A DNA stretch of 64,000 nucleotides from Paenibacillus sp. G2S3 (GTDB lineage: Bacteria > Bacillota > Bacilli > Paenibacillales > Paenibacillaceae), in the NCBI RefSeq assembly GCF_030123105.1, contig NZ_CP126095.1, forward strand, positions 4,650,001-4,714,000, in the 5' to 3' direction. The notes under the pieces were generated by a model that saw only the letters and a program-made list of their open reading frames with translations, did not search any database and was not told the DNA's origin. This document shows positions 1 to 9,244 of the stretch, piece by piece. How positions within the stretch are numbered: position 1 is the stretch's first letter; each line of letters starts with the position of its first letter. The translations under genes and the position numbers were made by a program.

Positions 1-48
1 TCGACCTTCAGGTTGAAACATAACGGTGACGCTATTTTGCGATTTCAT
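1..48 (-). CDS. Partial CDS, N-terminus only; possibly a 2Fe-2S ferredoxin-like protein
   Basis: An ATG at 48 on the minus strand opens a frame of 16 codons (MKSQNSVTVMFQPEGR) that runs off the left edge. A clear Shine-Dalgarno run, AAGGAAGG, lies about 10 bases upstream, so the start looks real. The short beta-strand-like N-terminus ending in PEGR resembles the opening of 2Fe-2S ferredoxin-domain proteins that I recall next to DUF2768 and spoVIF in related genomes, but no iron-sulfur cysteine is inside the window. The function is therefore a weak inference. It lies downstream of, and in the same direction as, the DUF2768 gene. Confidence 0.45.
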   Translation of the reverse strand, partial: MKSQNSVTVMFQPEGR

Positions 49-82
49 GATGTTACTTCCTTCCTTAACGCTGTGTAACTGC

Positions 83-277
83 TTACATAATCGAAACAAC
101 GCCGCCCAATAGGCCCACTAACATAATGACAAACGCAAGGATAGATAGCAGTGCTTTAAGCAGTCCCTTTGTTTTGCTCCGAGCAAAAGTTATTAGAAAT
201 ACAGACAGCCCCATAATCAGCATTGCAATCAGGGACAACCACATTTTTGTCATCGGATCCAAGGTCAAAGCCCCCAT
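83..277 (-). CDS. DUF2768 family small membrane protein (YphE-like)
   Basis: This 64-residue protein has two predicted membrane segments, roughly residues 12-32 and 40-62, separated by a short basic loop (RSKTKG). Size, topology and position next to gpsA match the DUF2768 family, whose B. subtilis member YphE is also a neighbour of gpsA. The biochemical role is unknown. A sporulation link is inferred only from the neighbouring spoVIF. The ribosome-binding site before the ATG is weak, so an internal start such as the ATG at residue 9 cannot be excluded. Confidence 0.7.
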   Translation of the reverse strand: MGALTLDPMTKMWLSLIAMLIMGLSVFLITFARSKTKGLLKALLSILAFVIMLVGLLGGVVSIM

Positions 278-396
278 TCGCCTGTAATATATTAGGGACT
301 ATTATATCATGACCTTATCCTATTCTGTAAAAAAACATCATTTTTTATATATTATTATTTAGATAATTCAGCTTGTGAAAGTTTTCCATGTCATAC

Positions 397-448
397 AAAA
401 AAAGAGCAAAAGATAACGAAATCTCTATGGATTCCGATTCTTTTGCTC
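397..448 (-). terminator. Rho-independent terminator after spoVIF
   Basis: Perfect 10-bp inverted repeat (GAGCAAAAGA at 404-413 with TCTTTTGCTC at 439-448), followed on the minus strand by a run of seven T. It separates spoVIF from the DUF2768 gene. Confidence 0.85.
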
Positions 449-461
449 ACCCAACTTAAAG

Positions 462-737
462 CTATTTTTTAAGCATCATTTTCATTAAAGACTCCATTGT
501 GCCGGAACCTGCGCCGCCTTTTTTGACGGCATTGATAATTTCCTGCACAGTAGCTTCACTGACCGGCACTTTCGCCATCGATGACACCTGCTTAATTAAC
601 TGGCGGAGCTGGGCTTCATTCTGCGTAGTTCCTGGCTTGACCGTACTGGCTAGCTTTTTGACGGCACTTTCCGTAATGTTCTTGCCCGCCTTTTTGTTAA
701 TGGCGTTCAATGCATCCTTGGAAAAATCTCTGCTCAC
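462..737 (-). CDS. spoVIF: Stage VI sporulation protein F
   Basis: The product has 91 residues, is hydrophilic and helix-rich, and has the N-terminal MSRDFSKDALNAINKK pattern and a basic, glycine-containing tail typical of the SpoVIF (YjcC) family. In B. subtilis SpoVIF is a late sporulation factor needed for proper spore coat assembly and acts in the mother cell. The start is a GTG at 737, preceded by GGAGGAGGG at a good distance. It sits just downstream of gpsA and ends in a strong terminator. The assignment rests on sequence resemblance and length. No enzymatic motif is visible. Confidence 0.75.
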   Translation of the reverse strand: MSRDFSKDALNAINKKAGKNITESAVKKLASTVKPGTTQNEAQLRQLIKQVSSMAKVPVSEATVQEIINAVKKGGAGSGTMESLMKMMLKK

Positions 738-803
738 TTTTCATCCCTCCTCCGTCAATCCCCAATACAACATATGAGAATTGGCAGAAAAAGGTGAACA
801 GGA

Positions 804-1847
804 TCAGGAATGCCACTGCTCCCAAGTTTCCTGAGATATCGCCTCAAGCTCAGGCTTACGATCGCGACCCATCAAAGCTTCAACTGCACTACGTGGGCTT
901 CTTCCTTGAAAAAGGACATGATAAATTTGATCCGTAATGGGCATCTGAACACCTAGTTTAATGGAAATAGCATAAGCCGCCTCCGTTGTACGAATGCCTT
1001 CGACAACCATTCCCATCGACTTCAGCACCTCATCCAGTGGCTTCCCTTGCCCGAGCATGAACCCTGCGCGCCAGTTACGGCTGTGCTGGCTGGTAGCAGT
1101 CACTACAAGATCGCCAATGCCTGCAAGCCCTGCAAAGGTCAAAGGATTCGCTCCAAGCTCGACTCCCACCCGAGAAATCTCGGCCAGTCCACGTGTCAGA
1201 AGCGCCGCCTTAGCGTTATCCCCGAACCCAAGACCATCGGATAGACCTGCACCGAGTGCAATAATATTCTTTAATGCACCAGCAAGCTCTACCCCTACCT
1301 GATCGCGGTTCGTGTATACACGAAAATCGTTGTTAATGAACAATTCCTGTGCTTCAGCGGTACGCTTATCATCAGGTGAAGCCACAACAACCGTAGTAGG
1401 ACACAGGCGCACTACTTCCTCGGCATGACTCGGTCCGGAGAGAACGACAATCTGCCCTTCGTCACAGCCGAGTTCCTCCGCAATAACGATGGACATCCGT
1501 TTCTTGCTTTCAGTCTCAAAGCCCTTCGTAGCATGAACGCATAGCATTTCATCCTTCCAGAACGGCTTCAGACTGCGAGCAACCTGCCGCATACCTGAAG
1601 ATGGGGCAACAATAACAACCGCTTTAGAACCGGAAACTGCTGTCTCCATATCGGTGGTTGCAATGATATTTGCGGGCAGAGAAATTCCCGGTAAATACTT
1701 ATTATTGATATGAGAGCCATTGATCTCGGCAGCTTGATCAGAGTTACGTGTCCACAGATAAACTTCCGAGTGATTAGCAGCCAGCACACTCGCTAGCGCA
1801 GTTCCCCAGCTCCCCGCTACTAGTACGGTTACTTTATCAGACAACAC
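804..1847 (-). CDS. gpsA: NAD(P)+-dependent glycerol-3-phosphate dehydrogenase
   Basis: GpsA reduces dihydroxyacetone phosphate to sn-glycerol 3-phosphate, the backbone for phospholipids, in the cytoplasm. The 347-residue length is normal. The N-terminus carries the Rossmann motif, and the middle has the substrate-binding and catalytic stretch around ELAGALKNIIALGAGLSDGLG and the GIGDLVVTATS motif. One oddity is that the first Gly of the usual GAGSWG dinucleotide-binding motif is Val here (VAGSWG). Translation starts at GTG 1847 (or TTG 1844) behind AGGAGG, overlapping the end of plsY by 11 bases, so the two are translationally coupled and act in consecutive steps. Confidence 0.95.
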   Translation of the reverse strand: MLSDKVTVLVAGSWGTALASVLAANHSEVYLWTRNSDQAAEINGSHINNKYLPGISLPANIIATTDMETAVSGSKAVVIVAPSSGMRQVARSLKPFWKDEMLCVHATKGFETESKKRMSIVIAEELGCDEGQIVVLSGPSHAEEVVRLCPTTVVVASPDDKRTAEAQELFINNDFRVYTNRDQVGVELAGALKNIIALGAGLSDGLGFGDNAKAALLTRGLAEISRVGVELGANPLTFAGLAGIGDLVVTATSQHSRNWRAGFMLGQGKPLDEVLKSMGMVVEGIRTTEAAYAISIKLGVQMPITDQIYHVLFQGRSPRSAVEALMGRDRKPELEAISQETWEQWHS

Positions 1848-2454
1848 GATTCCCTCCTTTTACTTTTGAGCCTATCTTGTTCTCACGGCCCTCTACAATC
1901 TTAACAATATTCGTCCGGTGCCGCCAGAAGGCAAAAACCGCGATGATAATACTGGTCCAGAGCACAGGCTGTGTAAATCCTGTCAACAATAAAAAAACTG
2001 GTGTCAGCGCGACAAAAATTAACGAGCCAAGTGACACGTAACGAGTAATAAAGATAGATCCTATGGCGATGACACCGGCGAGCAGCGCTGGCCATAAACA
2101 CAATGTGGCCATAACGCCGATCGTAGTAGCGATGCCCTTTCCTCCACGGAAACGAAAGTAAAGCGGCCAGTTATGTCCGACAATGGCAGCGATTCCGCAA
2201 AGAGTAGCAACCCAGGTACCCCAGCCGCCTACCCAAGTTCCTAACCAAACAGCGGCAACACCCTTCAGTACATCCAGCACTAGCACGGATATCGCAGGAC
2301 CTTTCCCCAATACACGTAGTGTATTGGTAGCCCCCGCATTGCCGCTTCCATATTGACGGATATCAATTCCCTTTAGTAGCTTGGCGAACAGCACACTAAA
2401 GCTGACAGAACCAAGCAAATAGCTTACAACGATAACCAGAAGTTCAAGCGCCAC
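1837..2454 (-). CDS. plsY: Glycerol-3-phosphate acyltransferase PlsY
   Basis: PlsY is the membrane acyltransferase that moves an acyl group from acyl phosphate to glycerol 3-phosphate, the first step of phosphatidic acid synthesis. The 205-residue protein has several membrane segments and the conserved signatures GSGNAGATNTLRVLG (glycerol-phosphate site) and FRFRGGKGIATTIG. The start is GTG 2454 with GGGAGAAG upstream. It lies between der and gpsA and overlaps gpsA, which makes its substrate. The C-terminal tail is basic and cytoplasmic. Confidence 0.95.
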   Translation of the reverse strand: MALELLVIVVSYLLGSVSFSVLFAKLLKGIDIRQYGSGNAGATNTLRVLGKGPAISVLVLDVLKGVAAVWLGTWVGGWGTWVATLCGIAAIVGHNWPLYFRFRGGKGIATTIGVMATLCLWPALLAGVIAIGSIFITRYVSLGSLIFVALTPVFLLLTGFTQPVLWTSIIIAVFAFWRHRTNIVKIVEGRENKIGSKVKGGNRVV

Positions 2455-2466
2455 ACTTCTTCTCCC

Positions 2467-3792
2467 CTAACCTTCGTTTTCGGATTTGCGCCGTGTAAAG
2501 AGACGGATTGGCGTTCCCTCGAAATTAAACGCCGCACGGATTTTATTCTCCAGGTAACGTTCATAGGAGAAGTGCATCAGCGATGGGTCATTCACGAACA
2601 CCACGATCGTCGGTGGCTTCACCGCAACCTGCGTTACGTAGTTAATACGTAAGCGACGGCCTTTGTCCGTTGGAGGAGGGTTAATCGCAATGGCATCCGA
2701 TACAACATCGTTTACCAAATGCGTAGTAATGCGCAGTGCATGCTGTTGTGATACATGCTGCACCACAGGTAGCAGTTTTTGCAGGCGCTGTTTAGTTAAA
2801 GCCGACAAGAAGACAACAGGTGCGTAACTCATAAACAAGAAATGATCACGAATCTTAGTCTCGAAGTTCTGCATAGTCTTGTCGTCTTTCTCAATAGCAT
2901 CCCATTTGTTCACAACAAAAATAGATGCCTTACCAGCTTCATGTGCATAACCGGCAATATGCTTGTCCTGATCGATGATGCCCTCTTCGCCGTTAATTAC
3001 AACGAGGACCACATCAGCCCGTTCAATCGCACGCATAGCACGCATAACACTGTATTTCTCAATGTTCTCATACACCTTACCTTTTTTGCGCATACCTGCA
3101 GTGTCGATAAGCACATAACGTTGTCCATCACGTTCAAAAGGTGTGTCAATAGCATCTCGAGTAGTACCTGCAATATCACTAACGATAACGCGTTCTTCAC
3201 CCAGAATCGCGTTAACTAGAGAGGATTTACCTACATTCGGACGGCCAATCAAGGCTACACGAATGACGTCGTCATCGTATTCATCATCTATTTTCTCTGG
3301 AAGACGTTCTACTACAGCGTCCAATAAATCGCCGAGTCCTGTACCATGACTCCCGGAAATTCCGATTGGATCTCCAAAGCCTAGGCTATAGAACTCATAA
3401 ATATCATCTGCACGCTTCATATTATCCACTTTATTGATGGCAAGAACGATCGGTTTGCCTGAACGGAACAGAATCTGAGCTACCTCTTCATCTGAATTCG
3501 TCACACCACTCTTCGCCTCACACATAAATACAATAACATCTGCTTCTTCAATCGCTAGTTCCGCTTGAACGCGGATTGATTTCAGAATCGTGTCATCTCC
3601 ATCAATTTCAATACCTCCGGTATCAATCACACTGAACGACTTACCGTTCCAATCTGAAATACCATAAATCCGGTCACGTGTAATCCCCGGCTTATCTTCT
3701 ACAATGGCCAATCTATCGCCTATCAGCCGATTAAAAATCGTCGATTTCCCGACGTTAGGCCTTCCAACGATTGCCACAACGGGTCTTGCCAT
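2467..3792 (-). CDS. der: Ribosome biogenesis GTPase Der (EngA)
   Basis: Der is an essential tandem GTPase for maturation of the 50S ribosomal subunit. Two G domains are visible, each with a P-loop (GRPNVGKS twice), a DTGG or DTAG switch motif and an NKVD or NKWD guanine-specificity motif, followed by the C-terminal KH-like domain. From the chosen start it has 441 residues, close to the family norm. I place the start at ATG 3792 because AGGAGG sits seven bases upstream and the protein then begins [15 protein letters not shown]. The in-frame ATG at 3840 would add 16 non-conserved residues. plsY follows after 12 bases. Confidence 0.96.
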   Translation of the reverse strand: MARPVVAIVGRPNVGKSTIFNRLIGDRLAIVEDKPGITRDRIYGISDWNGKSFSVIDTGGIEIDGDDTILKSIRVQAELAIEEADVIVFMCEAKSGVTNSDEEVAQILFRSGKPIVLAINKVDNMKRADDIYEFYSLGFGDPIGISGSHGTGLGDLLDAVVERLPEKIDDEYDDDVIRVALIGRPNVGKSSLVNAILGEERVIVSDIAGTTRDAIDTPFERDGQRYVLIDTAGMRKKGKVYENIEKYSVMRAMRAIERADVVLVVINGEEGIIDQDKHIAGYAHEAGKASIFVVNKWDAIEKDDKTMQNFETKIRDHFLFMSYAPVVFLSALTKQRLQKLLPVVQHVSQQHALRITTHLVNDVVSDAIAINPPPTDKGRRLRINYVTQVAVKPPTIVVFVNDPSLMHFSYERYLENKIRAAFNFEGTPIRLFTRRKSENEG

Positions 3793-3888
3793 ATTCATTC
3801 CTCCTGTCATCCTTACGATACTCATCATAGCAAAAAACATTAAAATTGGCTAACACTCATGTTAGCTCCAATAAATCTTTGTGTTACC

Positions 3889-3933
3889 AGAAAAAGAGAA
3901 TCGGCGAACCCCCTTATCGAGGGCTCGCCGATT
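3889..3933 (-). terminator. Rho-independent terminator after the S1-domain gene
   Basis: AATCGGCGA pairs with TCGCCGATT around a CCC/GGG inner stem, and the minus strand continues into CTCTTTTT. It lies between the S1 protein stop and the der start, so der has its own promoter. Confidence 0.85.
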
Positions 3934-3961
3934 ACTTTACCCGTATATTCAAAAAGCAGGA

Positions 3962-5284
3962 TTAGTTATTACCTTTGAATTTGTCCAACTTGTCACCAAA
4001 ACGTTCAGCAAGTGTAAAGCTAAGGCCTTCATTGCTCAAAGAAACGTTAGGGTTGTTCAATACTTCTTTAGGAGCTCTGTCTCTGCTGTTGCTGCGTTCA
4101 GGTCTAGCAGTAGGTGCTGGAGCTTCTTCTGTTTCTTTGATGCTCAAGCTAACACGTTTCTCGGATGGATTGAAGTCCAGTACTTTCACTTGAACTTCTT
4201 GTCCTTCTTTCAATACTTCGTGTGGAGTAGCGATGTGTTTGTGGGAGATTTGCGAAATGTGCACAAGACCTTCCACCCCTGGAAGCAATTCAACGAATGC
4301 TCCGAAGTTCACAAGACGTTTTACAACGCCTGTTACAACATCACCGATGTTGATTTCGCCAGCAGCAGAATCCCAAGGACCTGGAGCAGCAGCTTTGATA
4401 CTCAAGCTAATTTTTCCTTTTTCAGGATCAACCTTAAGTACTTTAACACGTACTTTATCACCTTCGGAAACAACATCAGAAGGTTTCTCTACGTGATTCC
4501 AAGCGATTTCGGATACGTGTACAAGACCGTCAACTCCGCCAACATCAACAAATGCGCCGAATTGGGTTAGACGTTGTACAGTACCTTCAATGATTTGACC
4601 TTCAGACAGTTCAGCCATAATTTTGAGCTTGTTAGCTTCGAACTCTTCTTCAAGGACTTCTTTAGCAGACAGGATTACTTTGCTGTTCTCACGGTCAAGT
4701 TCTTTCACTTTAACACGCAGGGTACGGCCTTTGTAATCGCTGAAATCTTCAACGAAGTGACGCTCAACCATGGAAGCTGGGATAAATCCACGCGCTCCAA
4801 CATCAGCTACTAGACCGCCTTTAACAACGTCAGCCACTGTAACTTCGAAAGCTTCTTGGGAAGCAAAGTACTTCTCAAGATCTTCCCATGATTTTTCGCT
4901 ATCAACAGCACGTTTGGAAAGAACAAGGCTTTCCTTGTTGTCGTTGATGCTAACCACTTTACATTCTACTTCCTGTCCAACTTCTACTGCTGCAGCAGCG
5001 TTGTCCAGTTGTACTGCGGACAATTCGCGAATCGGAATCACGCCGTCGTATTTATATCCAATGCTTACATAAGCTTGGTTATCTTCGATTTTGACGATTG
5101 TTCCTTTCACGGTATCGCCTTTTTTCAAAGAAATGATTTCCAAGTCAGCTTGGTTAGTCACTTCTTCTTCGTTAACGGCAGCAACTTCTTCAACAGCTCC
5201 GTTATTTTCTGTCACAGCGGATTCCACCGCTTCTACGGTTTCATTATTCTCCGTAGCTTCCTGATTTTTAATTTCTTCAGACAT
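3962..5284 (-). CDS. S1 RNA-binding domain protein (30S ribosomal protein S1 homologue, YpfD-like)
   Basis: The 440-residue protein contains four S1 domains: about residues 55-125, 140-205, 225-295 and 310-380. The third and fourth are the canonical type (TQFGAFVDVGGVDGLVHVSE; NFGAFVELLPGVEGLVHIS). An acidic N-terminus and a low-complexity Pro/Arg-rich linker with a short C-terminal tail flank them. This architecture matches the shorter Firmicute S1 homologue YpfD rather than the six-domain E. coli S1. It probably binds mRNA, possibly at the ribosome, but the exact role in Firmicutes is less clear. The gene starts at ATG 5284 with GAGGAGG upstream and ends in its own terminator. Confidence 0.9.
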   Translation of the reverse strand: MSEEIKNQEATENNETVEAVESAVTENNGAVEEVAAVNEEEVTNQADLEIISLKKGDTVKGTIVKIEDNQAYVSIGYKYDGVIPIRELSAVQLDNAAAAVEVGQEVECKVVSINDNKESLVLSKRAVDSEKSWEDLEKYFASQEAFEVTVADVVKGGLVADVGARGFIPASMVERHFVEDFSDYKGRTLRVKVKELDRENSKVILSAKEVLEEEFEANKLKIMAELSEGQIIEGTVQRLTQFGAFVDVGGVDGLVHVSEIAWNHVEKPSDVVSEGDKVRVKVLKVDPEKGKISLSIKAAAPGPWDSAAGEINIGDVVTGVVKRLVNFGAFVELLPGVEGLVHISQISHKHIATPHEVLKEGQEVQVKVLDFNPSEKRVSLSIKETEEAPAPTARPERSNSRDRAPKEVLNNPNVSLSNEGLSFTLAERFGDKLDKFKGNN

Positions 5285-5459
5285 GTGATTAGCCTCCTCG
5301 ATTCAAAACCCCATTTATTTAAACCTGCGTATAGCAGAGTTCAAAACAAGCATTGCTTGGTATTACAAATTACACTTGAAGATAGTATGTTCCAAAAAAT
5401 AGCGACTATGCCGTTATTTAATCGTAGCACCGGACGAAATTTGTGATTTCGTTTATCCC

Positions 5460-6047
5460 TTAACTAACGGTTGGTATACCCGACTTCTTCATCTCGTTGA
5501 TGCGTTCCATAATGACATCGGTAACAGCCTCGAGAGATTCACTTCCTGCACCGGCAAATTGACTGAGATCTATAGGAGCCCCATAGACAACAACCATCCG
5601 TCGAAAGGGTTTGTACTCACCGACAATAGCGGCTGGAACAACTGCCGCACCGCTTCGAAGTGCGAAGCTTGCAGCACCTTTCTTTGCAACTCCGGCGTCA
5701 GAGTTACGCGTACCCTCCGGGAAGATACCCATGACATTACCACCACGAAGTGTGTTAAGGGCCGTTTTAATGGATTCTTTGCTTACGCCACCACGTTTGA
5801 CCGGAAAAGCACCCAATTTGTTAATGAGCCAGCCAAGCACAGGAACCTTAAAAAGTTCTGCCTTAGCCATATACTTTACCTGACGGTCTAGCTTAATCCC
5901 AATAGTCATCGGATCTAGTAAACTAATATGGTTGGCACAGAGCAGCACCCCGCCCTCCTTTGGCACATTCTCTTCCCCCACAATCTTAAGCGGGAAAATA
6001 ATTGCGTAAATCAAGCGAAGCAAGCCTCGGCAAAATACATAAATCAT
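5460..6047 (-). CDS. plsC: 1-acyl-sn-glycerol-3-phosphate acyltransferase
   Basis: PlsC adds the second acyl chain to lysophosphatidic acid. The 195-residue protein has the acyltransferase motif I (NHISLLD, the HX4D catalytic pair), motif III (FPEGTRNSD) and the later VVPAAIVG block. An N-terminal hydrophobic segment likely anchors it to the membrane. The ATG at 6047 overlaps the cmk stop codon (ATGA), so the two genes are coupled. With plsY and gpsA close by, this block holds three phosphatidic-acid steps. Confidence 0.92.
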   Translation of the reverse strand: MIYVFCRGLLRLIYAIIFPLKIVGEENVPKEGGVLLCANHISLLDPMTIGIKLDRQVKYMAKAELFKVPVLGWLINKLGAFPVKRGGVSKESIKTALNTLRGGNVMGIFPEGTRNSDAGVAKKGAASFALRSGAAVVPAAIVGEYKPFRRMVVVYGAPIDLSQFAGAGSESLEAVTDVIMERINEMKKSGIPTVS

Positions 6048-6754
6048 AAATGATTTCTCTCCCCGTCAACATGAGATCTGCAATGGGATACAATGGCCTC
6101 CACGACTTGATCGATATCCATAAAGGTCGTGTCCAGAAGAATTGCATCTTCCGCACGGCGCAGCGGTGAAATTTCCCGTCCTTCATCCAGACGATCCCGT
6201 TGTGCAATATCATGTTCAAGCTGCTGAAGCGTCACCGATTCCGCGTCTCTCAATTCCTTATAACGACGGAGAGCTCTTTCTTCCACACTTGCCGTCATAA
6301 AAATTTTCACTTCGGCATCGGGCAGCACGGTCGTACCGATATCGCGGCCATCCATTACAACGCCTTTGCGAAGCGCCATCTGACGCTGCAAATGACTAAG
6401 CCTGGACCTTACGCCTTCGATCTTCGAATACTGCGACACAAGGCCGCTAACCTGAAGACTCCGAATATGCGGCGTTACGTCTTCCCCATTAATCAGCACC
6501 TTCTGGATGTCTCTTTCCGGGATTAGCTCAATAACCATGTCGCGAACTTTCTGGTTCACTTGATTTTGATCTTCCGGTTCTATGCCTTCTCGGATCATAT
6601 ACCAGGTAATCGCCCGGTACATTGCACCTGTATCGACATAAATATAAGACAGCTTCTGGGCTACCAATCGGGCTACAGTACTCTTGCCTGCCCCGGCAGG
6701 TCCGTCGATGGCGACGTTAATTCTGTCGTAAGTATGTGTACCCTGCCTATCCAA
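6044..6754 (-). CDS. cmk: (d)CMP kinase
   Basis: Cytidylate kinase phosphorylates CMP and dCMP with ATP. The P-loop is DGPAGAGKST near the N-terminus. Further conserved segments include DTGAMYRA and VVMDGRDIGTTVLPDA. I choose a TTG start at 6754 because AGGAGG lies nine bases upstream and the product (236 residues, beginning MDRQGTHTYDRINVAIDG) then has the family length. The longer frame from 6841 would add 29 unconserved residues. It is coupled to plsC by an ATGA overlap. Confidence 0.93.
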   Translation of the reverse strand: MDRQGTHTYDRINVAIDGPAGAGKSTVARLVAQKLSYIYVDTGAMYRAITWYMIREGIEPEDQNQVNQKVRDMVIELIPERDIQKVLINGEDVTPHIRSLQVSGLVSQYSKIEGVRSRLSHLQRQMALRKGVVMDGRDIGTTVLPDAEVKIFMTASVEERALRRYKELRDAESVTLQQLEHDIAQRDRLDEGREISPLRRAEDAILLDTTFMDIDQVVEAIVSHCRSHVDGERNHL

Positions 6755-6867
6755 CGGGGCATTCCTCCTCAAACACTCTTTCATAAGCAAAGCTTCTAGC
6801 GATGTTAAGTTCGTTCCTGCAATATCAAGTAGCACATACAAATTGAAATGCTTGATGATATTATCAA

Positions 6868-6890
6868 GAAAAAAGCAGGCATTGCCTGCG
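6868..6890 (-). terminator. Rho-independent terminator after the PilZ gene
   Basis: GCAGGC-ATT-GCCTGC hairpin followed on the minus strand by TTTTTTC. Short stem but a good T tract, placed just after the PilZ stop codon. Confidence 0.75.
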
Positions 6891-6961
6891 ACTTATAAAA
6901 TTATACCACAGTTTATACTTCAGTGCAAAATCAGAACGCTTAATAGAGCTTAGAAAAATGC

Positions 6962-7630
6962 CTATCGGTTGCGGAAATCAAACTGACGTTCAAAGCAATA
7001 ACGTATTATTTTCTGACGCTCATTATCCGTAATAGACACGAATTTCAGCATGGCCAATTGGCGCCCATTTTCAAGCTTTTTAATCCGAACAACTTCACCT
7101 TCAAAGTCCACATGCTCAATACTTCCGTTTCGATAAGGCACTAAAACCCAGCAGGATAATTTCGCGCCCACCTCGAGCTTCACTTGGTTATCCACTAAGA
7201 AAGAGGTTCCTCCTCCACCGATATCATCTGTACGTACAAGAAACCTTTTACCATAGCTATCCTTCACAGCTAATTCTAGATCTGCATTCACTCGAAAAAA
7301 GCTTCGTCTCTGGATTTTGAAAATCGAATCCGTCTCTGGTTTTTGTACCCGGACCATACGAATTACATCTTCTTTAAACCCGAGAACATGAGTATTAAAG
7401 TAATTTTTAATGCCGCCCTCCGTTATAAAATAAACCGAAAGCTCGTCCCCCATAAAAAGTCTTTTCAGACGACCATTACTCTCCTGCATTGGAATTTCAA
7501 TCAGGAACGCGTCGTCCTCTGTCTCTGCAATTCTCGATCTATATTCAACTTCTGCTTCAGCAGCGTCACTGGAAGCAACCTGTATGTATAGATATTCATT
7601 AATTTTAGGATACAAAGATGTCACCGCCAA
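6962..7630 (-). CDS. PilZ-domain flagellar brake protein (YpfA/MotI-like c-di-GMP receptor)
   Basis: The 222-residue protein has an N-terminal YcgR-like beta domain (about residues 1-95) and a C-terminal PilZ domain. The c-di-GMP-binding arginine motif RRSFFR is visible at roughly residues 109-114, and the second PilZ signature (normally DxSxxG) appears as DDIGGGG, so it departs from consensus. The B. subtilis homologue in the same position (YpfA, MotI or DgrA) binds c-di-GMP and restrains the flagellar motor. The start is TTG 7630 or GTG 7624; neither has a strong ribosome-binding site. The gene stands between ypeB and cmk as in B. subtilis. Confidence 0.85.
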   Translation of the reverse strand: MAVTSLYPKINEYLYIQVASSDAAEAEVEYRSRIAETEDDAFLIEIPMQESNGRLKRLFMGDELSVYFITEGGIKNYFNTHVLGFKEDVIRMVRVQKPETDSIFKIQRRSFFRVNADLELAVKDSYGKRFLVRTDDIGGGGTSFLVDNQVKLEVGAKLSCWVLVPYRNGSIEHVDFEGEVVRIKKLENGRQLAMLKFVSITDNERQKIIRYCFERQFDFRNR

Positions 7631-7700
7631 ATCAGTATAGTTAACAATGATTATAGCATGGGAATATCACCCAATGAGATAATTATTATTTGATTTTTTA

Positions 7701-7739
7701 AAAATAAAAAAGGGCACATCCATTTATTTGGATGTGCCC
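7701..7739 (-). terminator. Rho-independent terminator after ypeB
   Basis: Perfect 10-bp stem GGGCACATCC / GGATGTGCCC with a following TTTTTTATTTTT on the minus strand. Confidence 0.9.
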
Positions 7740-7746
7740 ACTTTCT

Positions 7747-9105
7747 TCATTTTTGTTCTACTCCCGAAGAAGCCCTGATTTCTTCCACAGACTCTTCGAT
7801 GCCATCATCCGCATTAAGATAAATACGATACTGGGTACCGTTTACCTCTCCGCCAAACTCGTAAGTCAAGACTTCTACTGAGTCATCGTTTTTAATCCAA
7901 GCCATGCGGTGGTAATTCTCTTTGAAATCCGAATTCAGAAATTTTTTCGCTTCCGCAAGAGTCAGCTTTGGCTTTGGAATCTGACGATTGTCCTTATGTT
8001 CATTGACATATTCGCTAGCCTCAAATCCAACCGTTGTCCCAGTATCAAGACCTATTCGGATCGTCATTTTCTCAGGATAAATTAATACATCATTCTGGCT
8101 CGTTACAAAGATTAAATTCCCAATATTATCATAACGGTCAGCATTAACCGCAGTCATATGAGGATATCCCTTTTTCTTAAGAAACTGCTCCGCCTTGGTA
8201 ACTGCTTCTTCTAGGGTTACCTTAGCAGGTCCAATCTCACGGTTATCGTAATAAGAGATCAGTAAACCACCATTTTTGGTAAAATCCATACTGATAATCT
8301 GCTTATTATTCGAACCACTGACTGTAGCCGTGTAGGAAGGCCACTTCGTATTTTTGCCGTTTTCTTTAACATCTACCTTAGCATTGGTGCCTGCATTAGC
8401 AAACTTAATGGCTTTACGTTTGATATCTTCAACGGAAACAGGAGTACCTCCGAGCATTTTAACAGAGCGTTTATCATAAATGCTTGCAACTGAAGGACCC
8501 CAATCCAGGTCAGGGTAACCTTCGACACGTTTGTCCACCGACTTGAAGCCGTCAATAATCGAATTATCTTCTGCCTTATTCTCTGTAGCCAGTGCGGTTT
8601 CAACATCCATCCAGCGCAGACGGTTGCCAATGACTTTATTCTGAACATCTTGCAAATCTTTAGAGATTTCTCCAGAGCTCTTGTACAACGCTTTTAGATT
8701 GCTCAATTCACCGTCCGTCAAAGGCTTCTTAGTGAAATCACGAATCCCAGCTTTATAAGAAAAGTTAGAGATTTTGGACAGAAACTCCTCCGTTTTGCTA
8801 AATGGCAGTAATGTGAGCGGCAACTGATTAATCTCATTTTGTGCCTCACTGGTCATCCGCCACACATTCACAAGTCCTTTGCGATGCATCCCGTTAGAAG
8901 CGGAGTTAACCGCAAGTGTGTTCCCAAGCTCTCCATGAAGACGATCCACATGGTAAGACAAATCATGAAAGGCACGCTGATATTGGTTCTCCGCCTTAAT
9001 TAGAATCGCATTCTTCTCCTGGTTCTCCTGATAACCCCACACAAGTGCGCCAATTAACAGCAGCGCAGTCAGCGGGAACATTACAGCACTTAATCTTTTA
9101 TACAT
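7747..9105 (-). CDS. ypeB: Spore germination protein YpeB
   Basis: YpeB is an inner spore membrane protein that stabilises the cortex-lytic enzyme SleB in dormant spores. The 452-residue product has an N-terminal membrane anchor (about residues 8-25), a helical YpeB-specific domain and C-terminal PepSY-type repeats (for example VTLEEAVTKAEQFLKKKGY and KLTLAEAKKFLNSDF). The start ATG 9105 has AAAGGAG upstream at rather long spacing. In B. subtilis sleB lies directly upstream in the same operon. Here that place is taken by a tiny cysteine-rich gene and prsW, so any SleB partner must be encoded elsewhere. Confidence 0.93.
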   Translation of the reverse strand: MYKRLSAVMFPLTALLLIGALVWGYQENQEKNAILIKAENQYQRAFHDLSYHVDRLHGELGNTLAVNSASNGMHRKGLVNVWRMTSEAQNEINQLPLTLLPFSKTEEFLSKISNFSYKAGIRDFTKKPLTDGELSNLKALYKSSGEISKDLQDVQNKVIGNRLRWMDVETALATENKAEDNSIIDGFKSVDKRVEGYPDLDWGPSVASIYDKRSVKMLGGTPVSVEDIKRKAIKFANAGTNAKVDVKENGKNTKWPSYTATVSGSNNKQIISMDFTKNGGLLISYYDNREIGPAKVTLEEAVTKAEQFLKKKGYPHMTAVNADRYDNIGNLIFVTSQNDVLIYPEKMTIRIGLDTGTTVGFEASEYVNEHKDNRQIPKPKLTLAEAKKFLNSDFKENYHRMAWIKNDDSVEVLTYEFGGEVNGTQYRIYLNADDGIEESVEEIRASSGVEQK

Positions 9106-9244
9106 AGGGCTATAAGACTCCTTTCGATAGCTTATTGGCGTTAGTTTGACAATAAACTAGGAGTCTTATGCACCCGTTTGTAACACATTCTGACTAAAGC
9201 TTTTGAATAGAGGGATTTCACTTCAAAATTGCATAGCAAAGCGT

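Noticed and set aside
3881..4570. 229-codon plus-strand open frame opposite the S1 gene
   Set aside because: It is antisense to a highly expressed, strongly codon-biased gene, has no ribosome-binding site and no recognisable protein features, so it is a codon-bias shadow.
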